Of a stretch of 64,000 nt of DNA, positions 58,999 to 64,000 are shown piece after piece; within the stretch, counting starts at the first letter, position 1; each line of letters opens with the position of its first letter. The notes under the pieces were generated by a model. The model was not told the DNA's origin. It did not search any database and saw only the letters and a program-made list of their open reading frames with translations. The translations under genes were made by a program, and so were the position numbers. Source of the stretch: Sideroxydans sp. (lineage in GTDB: Bacteria; Pseudomonadota; Gammaproteobacteria; Burkholderiales; Gallionellaceae); NCBI GenBank assembly GCA_016124455.1, contig WGNQ01000001.1:169846-233845 (forward strand), written 5' to 3'.

Positions 58999-59685
58999 AT
59001 GAAAATGAAAATGCGAAAACCCGGCCCGATCCAGGTGGCCCTGTTCCTGCTGCTGGGAGGACTGCTGCTGGTCAGCCTGCTCCGTGCCAAGACCGCTGTC
59101 GACATCCGCAGGGCGCAACTGCTGGAAGGCGATTTCCGCAATATCGCGCACGTCCTGCACGAATACGAAACCCGCTTCGGCGCCCTGCCCGGCGACGATC
59201 CCGGTGTCGGCATTGCCAGCAGCCACCTGGCGCATGCCATGTCATGCGCGCCCGCAGCCAGCGGCAAATGCATGCCCGGCAACGGCATCCTCGACGGCAA
59301 CTGGAACGACCTCGGCACGGCAAGCGAAAGTTACCTGTTCTGGCAGCATGTGCGCCTGGCCGGACTGCTGGAAGGCGCGACCGATCCGGCATCCGCCAAT
59401 TACCCGGCGAAGAACAGCGAGGGTGGCATGCTTGGGGTCACCAGCGGCAGCCATTCGCCCATCGTCGAACTGCACGGCGCGCAGGTCATCTGCTCCGACC
59501 ACATCAAGGCCAGCCTCGCCCGGCAGATCGATGCCGCGCTGGATGACGGCAATACCGTCAGCGGCTCGGTCATGACAACGAAGGAAGGTACGACCACAGG
59601 TGGCCACGCGATGGCCAACGACGAACTCGTCGACGGGGAGCATTATCTGGTGTGCATGGGGACCGGGCACACCGCCGCAAACTAG
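58999..59685 (+). CDS. Pseudopilin-like exported protein
   Basis: A 228-residue protein with a basic N-terminus and a single membrane helix at about 12-30, then a helix and a globular region with FWQHVRLAGLLEG, as in type II/IV pseudopilins. The usual cleavage motif with glutamate 5 (GFTLIE) is missing; the segment reads KPGPIQVALFLLLGGLLL. It may be a degenerate or specialised pseudopilin. Four cysteines could pair. Its stop overlaps that of the convergent CobD-like gene by three bases. Confidence 0.65.
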   Translation: MKMKMRKPGPIQVALFLLLGGLLLVSLLRAKTAVDIRRAQLLEGDFRNIAHVLHEYETRFGALPGDDPGVGIASSHLAHAMSCAPAASGKCMPGNGILDGNWNDLGTASESYLFWQHVRLAGLLEGATDPASANYPAKNSEGGMLGVTSGSHSPIVELHGAQVICSDHIKASLARQIDAALDDGNTVSGSVMTTKEGTTTGGHAMANDELVDGEHYLVCMGTGHTAAN

Positions 59686-60602
59686 CCAGCCAGCTTGGCC
59701 AGCTCCAGCAGCAGCAACATCAGCATCCAGAATACCAGCGCGCGCCACACCAGCCCGACCGTGCTCTGCATGAAATCGACATCCGCCGGATCGCCGATGC
59801 CCAGCTCGGGACGATCGAACGGCAACCCGCCCTGCGGGATCGGCTGGCCAAGCTGCACCCCCAGCGCACCCGCACCGCTGGCCAGCACGATGCCATCCTC
59901 TGCATCCGGCCAGGCATCCGCCTGGCTGCGCCAGCAATAAATGGCGTCCTCGAAATCGCCGACAATGGCGAAGGTAATGGCGGTCAGGCGTAGCGGCAGC
60001 CACTCCAGGCAGTAATAGGCCGCGCGCGCGAACTCGCCGAAATTGCCGAGCTCTACATCGTCCGCCAGGTTCCAGCGCGCCTTGAAGAAATGCACCAGGC
60101 GATACAGTACCGCCCCTGCCGGGCCGAGGATGATGAACCACACCATCACGCCGAACACGTGGCGGTGCGAGGCCAGCAGCCCCTGCTCGATGGTGAGGCG
60201 CGCCACCTCCTCGGCATTGAGTTCGTGGCACGGTTCACCTCGCCACTCGGACAACAGGACGCGCGCACGCTCAAGGTCGTCGTTGCGCAATGCCTGGTTG
60301 ATGTCGGTGAAATAGTGGCTGAAGCGGCGGAAACCCATGGTGAGGTACAGCACCAGCACGCTGAACGCCCAGGCGAATACCACATTGACATCCCGCAGCA
60401 GGAGATACAGCACCAGGCAGCCGAACACCGGCGGCAACACCGCCAGCAGCCAGGCTATCCGGCCGTGGGCATGTTCGCCTGCGTTGAAATTATGGCGGAA
60501 GAAATTCGCATAGTCCGACATCCACCCGGATAGATATTTGCGCGACGCAAGCGGGTGCATCTGTTCCAGCAGCAGGGCGGCAATCAGGGCTAGCAGGCTC
60601 AT
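59682..60602 (-). CDS. CobD/CbiB-like (AmpE-related) membrane protein
   Basis: A 306-residue protein with about four to five membrane helices, resembling the CobD/CbiB and AmpE superfamily (MSLLALIAALLLEQMHPL, ALRNDDLERARVLLSEW, GPAGAVLYRL). CobD makes adenosylcobinamide phosphate, but isolated copies like this, without cobalamin genes, are often of unknown function in betaproteobacteria. It converges with the pseudopilin-like gene. Confidence 0.78.
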   Translation of the reverse strand: MSLLALIAALLLEQMHPLASRKYLSGWMSDYANFFRHNFNAGEHAHGRIAWLLAVLPPVFGCLVLYLLLRDVNVVFAWAFSVLVLYLTMGFRRFSHYFTDINQALRNDDLERARVLLSEWRGEPCHELNAEEVARLTIEQGLLASHRHVFGVMVWFIILGPAGAVLYRLVHFFKARWNLADDVELGNFGEFARAAYYCLEWLPLRLTAITFAIVGDFEDAIYCWRSQADAWPDAEDGIVLASGAGALGVQLGQPIPQGGLPFDRPELGIGDPADVDFMQSTVGLVWRALVFWMLMLLLLELAKLAG

Positions 60603-60771
60603 TTAATCGGGAATTCAGGGCTCGCAATTGACAGGCGCAAGATACCATACAACCCCGAAACTTGAGTAGGCCAATGCTGCAACCAGCCACGGCACAGGAC
60701 CGCGGGTCACAGCGAGGGCTTTTTTTGTTAAAGTTGGGTGGTCGCCCAAAATACGCAAAAGGTTACTGCTC

Positions 60772-61902
60772 ATGTCGCTGGAAAAATTCTGGGAATGGCT
60801 GGAATCGCTCGATGGCAGCTGGGGGCTGAGCATCCAGGTGTTCTCCATCGTGCTGCTCACGCTGCTGCTCGACTTTGTCGCACGCAAAGTCCTCGACCAC
60901 CTGCTCGACAAGCTCAAGCTCACCGAGAACCCGTGGGACGACACCCTGGTGGATGCCCTGCGCCGCCCGGCCTCCGTGCTGATCTGGGTCATCGGCATCT
61001 CGCTGGCCGCCGAACTGGTCTACCACGACACGCATATGGCGCTGTTCGCAGTCGTCACCCCGATACGCAATGTCGCGATCATTTACTGCATCGCCTGGTT
61101 CCTCATCCGCTTCGTCAAGCAGGCCGAAGCCAACATCATCATCAACCAGGACGTCACCCATGCCGGCCCCAACAACACATCCATCTCGGCGCTGGCCAAG
61201 CTGGTGCGCGTTTCCATCATCATCTCCGCCTCGCTGGTGGCACTCGAAACGCTGGGCTTCAGCATCTCCGGCGTGCTGGCCTTCGGCGGCGTGGGCGGTA
61301 TCGCGGTCGGCTTCGCAGCCAAGGACCTGCTGGCCAATTTCTTCGGCGGGCTGATGGTGCACCTCGACCGCCCGTTTGCGGTGGGCGACTGGATACGTTC
61401 GCCGGATCGCCAGATCGAAGGGACGGTCGAGGACATCGGCTGGCGCCTGACGCGCATCCGCACCTTCGACAAGCGCCCGCTGTACCTGCCAAACTCGACC
61501 TTCACCACCATCGCCGTGGAAAACCCGTCGCGCATGTCGCACCGCCGCATCTACGAGACGATAGGAATCCGCTACGACGACGCCGGCAAAATGCGCGCCA
61601 TCGTGCAGGACGTGAAGCAGATGCTGCTGGAACACGAGGAAATCGACCAGGCCCAGACCATGATCATCAACTTCGACAAGTTCGCTGCCTCATCGCTGGA
61701 CTTCTTCATCTACGTGTTCACGCGTACCACCAACTGGATCCACTACCACGAGGTGAAGCAGGACGTGCTGCTCAAGGTGCTCGACATCGTCGCCGCACAC
61801 GGCGCGGAAGTCGCCTTCCCCACCTCCACGCTGCACATACCGGAAGGAGTGCGGCTGTTTGGCGAAGAACAGGATGTTCCCACCCCGGCCAATGCCCAGT
61901 AA
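60772..61902 (+). CDS. MscS-family small-conductance mechanosensitive channel
   Basis: A 376-residue protein with three or more membrane helices, a pore helix rich in Gly and Ala (LAFGGVGGIAVGFAAKDLLA) and the MscS beta domain (FAVGDWIRSPDRQIEGTVEDIGW, PNSTFTTIAVENPSR). It releases solutes on osmotic downshift. AAAGG lies eight bases before the ATG. It is the last chromosomal backbone gene before the cassette array. Confidence 0.93.
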   Translation: MSLEKFWEWLESLDGSWGLSIQVFSIVLLTLLLDFVARKVLDHLLDKLKLTENPWDDTLVDALRRPASVLIWVIGISLAAELVYHDTHMALFAVVTPIRNVAIIYCIAWFLIRFVKQAEANIIINQDVTHAGPNNTSISALAKLVRVSIIISASLVALETLGFSISGVLAFGGVGGIAVGFAAKDLLANFFGGLMVHLDRPFAVGDWIRSPDRQIEGTVEDIGWRLTRIRTFDKRPLYLPNSTFTTIAVENPSRMSHRRIYETIGIRYDDAGKMRAIVQDVKQMLLEHEEIDQAQTMIINFDKFAASSLDFFIYVFTRTTNWIHYHEVKQDVLLKVLDIVAAHGAEVAFPTSTLHIPEGVRLFGEEQDVPTPANAQ

Positions 61903-61988
61903 CCCTCTGCAAGGGAAGACCGCTACTCGGCCAAAGCAGAAGTTTCTAGTGAATTTGGATTTCTTCTGGTTTGTAGCAGTTATCAGAC

Positions 61989-62057
61989 TTTCAACGTAAA
62001 AGTAAGGGGCTGCGCGAGGGTTTATTCGCGCAGTCCCTCTTGACTGCCGGGTTGGGC
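61989..62057 (-). repeat. attC site of cassette 1 (last in array)
   Basis: A 69-bp imperfect palindrome running from GCCCAAC (minus strand, 62057-62051) to GTTGAAA (61995-61989). Inner stem CTGCGCGA/TCGCGCAG at 62010-62033. The gene stop codon lies inside the site, as is common. The outer box complements TTGGGC at the cassette start. Confidence 0.82.
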
Positions 62058-62648
62058 ATCGCTGAACAGTGTCGGGGGCTGGGTGGGTTCAATTGCCACA
62101 CGCCTGTATCTTACTGGGAGCAGGTGATCCTTAACCAGAACTCTCCGGTTTCGGATGAGTTCCTCCTCCATGGCGACAGCTGCGTCGCGATAGGCACCGC
62201 TAAGAGCGACCAAGCGGTCTTCTGAAAGCCGAGGGCCCGTCTCCGCTTCGTAGATGAGCATGTTCACTCTGCTGTTGCAACGAAAGACCTCTTGATGCGC
62301 TGCAGAAAGTTGGGGGAAGTACAGACGGACAAGCATTACGATCTTCTTGTGAAGATCAAGGCCCTGACGCTCGACTGAGCCGCCAGTGATAGCGGGCTTA
62401 GTGAATGGTGTTGCTGATATTAAAGGGATAGCCTCTTCAACGCGTTTAACGCTATGTGCAGACACTTCATTCAGCGCCAAGTAAAGCTCTTCCAGTTTCT
62501 TTGTGAGAAGTTCTGTTCTTGCCCGCCGACCCAAAATCCATTGCGTGAGGGCTGCGACTAGCAAAGCAACAACCGCAGTTAGAACGGCTGTCAGAATTGC
62601 AATGGCACCCTGCGGTGCAGCGGCTAGCCATGAAATGAGCGCGTTCAT
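62022..62648 (-). CDS. Cassette 1: membrane protein of unknown function
   Basis: A 208-residue protein with an N-terminal membrane helix (about 10-36, AIAILTAVLTAVVALLVAAL) and a long, charged cytoplasmic helical part. I recognise no family. The ATG at 62648 is chosen; the frame extends to a TTG inside the attC boundary. No ribosome binding site is evident, so translation may depend on upstream read-through. Its stop is inside the attC. Confidence 0.72.
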   Translation of the reverse strand: MNALISWLAAAPQGAIAILTAVLTAVVALLVAALTQWILGRRARTELLTKKLEELYLALNEVSAHSVKRVEEAIPLISATPFTKPAITGGSVERQGLDLHKKIVMLVRLYFPQLSAAHQEVFRCNSRVNMLIYEAETGPRLSEDRLVALSGAYRDAAVAMEEELIRNRRVLVKDHLLPVRYRRVAIEPTQPPTLFSDAQPGSQEGLRE

Positions 62649-62660
62649 AGATTTAGTGAT

Positions 62661-62747
62661 GCCCAACGTAGAGCTAACCGGCGCTGCGCGGCTTTATCGC
62701 GCAGCGTCCAGCGACCGAAGGGAGCGAGGTTGAGCGCCATGTTAGAT
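62661..62747 (-). repeat. attC site of cassette 2
   Basis: An 87-bp site from ATCTAAC (minus strand, 62747-62741) to GTTGGGC (62667-62661), with a perfect 9-bp inner stem CGCTGCGCG/CGCGCAGCG and L boxes near 62671 and 62728. ATCTAAC complements TTAGAT at the cassette start. Confidence 0.85.
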
Positions 62748-62749
62748 TT

Positions 62750-63172
62750 TTACGTGCGCTGAACAGTAAAGTTTGTTTTCAGCAAAGTTGTTTTGCCGGT
62801 AATCGAAATGGTTGTTTTGTCGTGCGGGAAGGCCTCGGCGTACTCGGTGTTTACAGGAGGCTCGTGCTTGAAAATCATCGCTGCTTCACAACGAACACGG
62901 CTGGCCGACGGTGCCAGAGCAAAACTAAAGCAAAGTACTTCACCTTGCTTCACATGCTTTTTCCAATCATCCAGTTTCTCGTGGTTGGCGAGCCGCGACC
63001 TAACATCGCCAGACTCACCGATATAAATGAGCTTCTTTAGCGAAACCGTTTTCTCGGCTTGATTGTGAACGCAGCTAAAAACACAATAAATTCCAGACTT
63101 GTCAGGGATACCCCCCATTGCGGGTTCTCTCCAGTAGCCATCGAACTCAAGCGCATAAGTTTGTTCTGCCAT
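62750..63172 (-). CDS. Cassette 2: GIY-YIG nuclease-domain protein
   Basis: A 140-residue protein with a GIY-YIG core: GIYCVF at about residue 27, LIYIGES at about 48, then the DVRSRLANHE helix with the usual arginine. A later glutamate in RVRCEAAMIFKHEPPVN fits the metal-binding residue. GIY-YIG proteins cut DNA or RNA; in a cassette it could serve defence or repair. GAGGGAG precedes the ATG. It ends two bases before its attC. Confidence 0.85.
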   Translation of the reverse strand: MAEQTYALEFDGYWREPAMGGIPDKSGIYCVFSCVHNQAEKTVSLKKLIYIGESGDVRSRLANHEKLDDWKKHVKQGEVLCFSFALAPSASRVRCEAAMIFKHEPPVNTEYAEAFPHDKTTISITGKTTLLKTNFTVQRT

Positions 63173-63206
63173 TTTTTTGCTCCCTCGTGTGAGTGGTTGG
63201 TGAAAA

Positions 63207-63302
63207 ATCTAACGTAGAAGTGAGGGGCGCGGAGCTAGCGGGGCGAAAATGGGCGAAGCCCGCCTCGCTGGCGGAGCGTCCCTCTCGACCGGCGGGTTAG
63301 CG
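63207..63302 (-). repeat. attC site of cassette 3
   Basis: A 96-bp site from CGCTAAC (minus strand, 63302-63296) to GTTAGAT (63213-63207), with internal stem AGCGGGGCG/CGCCTCGCT (one wobble). CGCTAAC complements TTAGCG at the cassette start. Confidence 0.83.
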
Positions 63303-63848
63303 TGCATTGATAGCTCCCAGAACAAGTTGCTTTAATTCCTCTGCGATTTCGAGATAGCCAAGAATGGCTTCTTCGGAGGGGCTGAAGTCGACTTCATGTG
63401 CAGCAGTATTCCGGAGACGACGCAGCGCCATGAACCCAGGAACATAGGCTCTTGGGAGAAGCTCGGCCTTCGCGAGCGCCCGGATTAGTGCGGTGGAATT
63501 GTATTTTGTTTGTGTGGTGAGAAGACCATGCTTCTCAGCGAGAGATCTTAGGGCCGCCTCAATATCTATCCATGCGTTTAGCAACGCCTCGCGGGGGTTG
63601 GCCGTAGCCGATTGAACGGTAGCTGGCGCCAACGAAACAGCTTCACTTTCAGGGACCTTTGTCGCAATTTGCTCAGCTAGTTTCTCGACCTCGTTCTCGA
63701 ATTCAAACTCGGCAGAGCCGACTTTCCCCTTCTTGATTCGGCTGATGAGCCTACGTAACTCTCCGCGAAACATGACTGCTAGGGCGATTGTGGCCAGCGG
63801 CCATGCAGCAGCTTTCGTCAGTTCCGCAATGAAGGTGAGTGCGTCCAT
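63297..63848 (-). CDS. Cassette 3: membrane-anchored protein of unknown function
   Basis: A 183-residue protein with an N-terminal membrane helix (about 10-28), a basic segment GELRRLISRIKKGK, then a soluble helical part containing RRLRNTAAHEVDFSPSEEA, a motif like that of DUF4145 and HEPN-type domains (R..RN..AH). HEPN proteins are often RNases, but the catalytic R-x4-6-H pattern here (RNTAAH) needs confirmation. The gene starts 15 bases inside the cassette and its stop lies in the attC. Confidence 0.72.
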   Translation of the reverse strand: MDALTFIAELTKAAAWPLATIALAVMFRGELRRLISRIKKGKVGSAEFEFENEVEKLAEQIATKVPESEAVSLAPATVQSATANPREALLNAWIDIEAALRSLAEKHGLLTTQTKYNSTALIRALAKAELLPRAYVPGFMALRRLRNTAAHEVDFSPSEEAILGYLEIAEELKQLVLGAINAR

Positions 63849-63857
63849 AATTGTGCG

Positions 63858-63864
63858 CGCTAAC
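63858..63864 (-). other. Cassette junction upstream of cassette 3 (attI or attC R' box)
   Basis: GTTAGCG on the minus strand marks where cassette 3 is joined. The sequence to its right does not form an obvious attC palindrome within the next 60 bases, so it may be attI or a degenerate site. Confidence 0.5.
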
Positions 63865-63899
63865 AGTTATTCATATGACAGATCTGTCCGGACATGTTT

Positions 63900-63991
63900 A
63901 ATAATACGGACACAGAAATTCTCTCTTAACTTATTGATGGAGCGAAGGTTAAACGGCATTGCTCAGGAACACAAGCTCAATAATACGGACA
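63900..63991. repeat. Two 13-bp direct repeats AATAATACGGACA
   Basis: Copies at 63900-63912 and 63979-63991, 79 bases apart, with a related palindrome TGTCCGGACA at 63885-63894. No gene is seen in 63865-64000. They could be ends of a transposable element or protein binding sites near attI. Confidence 0.5.
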
Positions 63992-64000
63992 GAACTCAAG

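Larger units (their letters stand above)
61989..63864 (-). mobile_element. Integron cassette array (three cassettes, distal end)
   Basis: Three short genes on the minus strand are each followed by an attC site, giving cassettes of 651 bp (63213-63863), 546 bp (62667-63212) and 672 bp (61995-62666). For every cassette the first six bases (TTAGCG, TTAGAT, TTGGGC) are the exact complement of the outer box of its own attC, the hallmark of a circularised cassette. Orientation puts attI and any integrase to the right, outside the window; the left attC ends at mscS-side DNA, so this is the distal end. Confidence 0.85.

Overview
The window is one chromosomal stretch of a Gram-negative betaproteobacterium. 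The gene order (oxidative-type dsr cluster with cysG, ispH-lspA-ileS-ribF beside type IV pilus minor pilins, dapB-bamE-recN-nadK-hrcA-hemH) resembles sulfur- and iron-oxidising Gallionellales or relatives such as Sideroxydans or Sulfuricella. This assignment is inferred from gene content and order, because no rRNA gene is present. Most of the window is GC-rich and densely coding. Two segments stand apart: an AT-rich gene at 27.8-30.3 kb and a cassette array after 61.99 kb.

Layout. 0-0.9 kb: a leftward pair, a small unknown protein and an orphan Cas6/Cmx6-like RNase fold, followed by the start codon of a gene leaving the window. 1.2-13.1 kb: a complete dsrABEFHCMKLJOPN cluster for oxidation of stored or persulfidic sulfur to sulfite. 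DsrEFH and DsrC carry sulfur, DsrAB oxidises it, DsrL handles the electrons with NAD(P), DsrMKJOP links to the quinone pool, and DsrN probably amidates siroheme. 13.2-18.2 kb: ybiB, cysG (siroheme supply), an exported protein of unknown function, and mobB-moaD-moaE-moaC; moaA-mobA-mogA lie on the other strand at 22-24 kb. Cofactor genes for siroheme and molybdopterin are thus packed around the sulfur-oxidation genes.

18.4-26.7 kb is a signalling block: a chemoreceptor with a near-perfect sigma-28 promoter, a PAS-GGDEF-hemerythrin protein and a PAS-GGDEF-EAL protein. 27-30.5 kb holds a lipoprotein and then a lone 829-residue nuclease-ATPase lying against tRNA-Thr(CGU), bounded by a 12-bp copy of the tRNA 3' end. 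This looks like a small integrated island, probably carrying a defence gene. 30.5-40 kb: thiO and a minor pilin operon (pilE-like, fimT, pilV, pilW, pilX, pilY1). 40-51.3 kb: housekeeping genes ispH, lspA, ileS, ribF, dapB, bamE, recN, nadK, hrcA and hemH.

51.3-61.9 kb: a metal-dependent hydrolase, an EAL-HDOD protein, tspO overlapping a Ser/Thr kinase fused to a BLUF blue-light domain, orn, an M48 protease, a small cytochrome c, phhB, rsgA, a pseudopilin-like protein, a CobD-like protein and an MscS channel. 61.99-63.86 kb: three gene cassettes, each ending in an attC site whose outer box is complementary to that cassette's own first bases, so this is the distal end of an integron cassette array reading leftward. 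Any integrase would lie right of the window.

The most interesting items are the kinase-BLUF/tspO pair, the tRNA-flanked nuclease-ATPase, the integron cassettes and the Cas6-like protein beside dsr.
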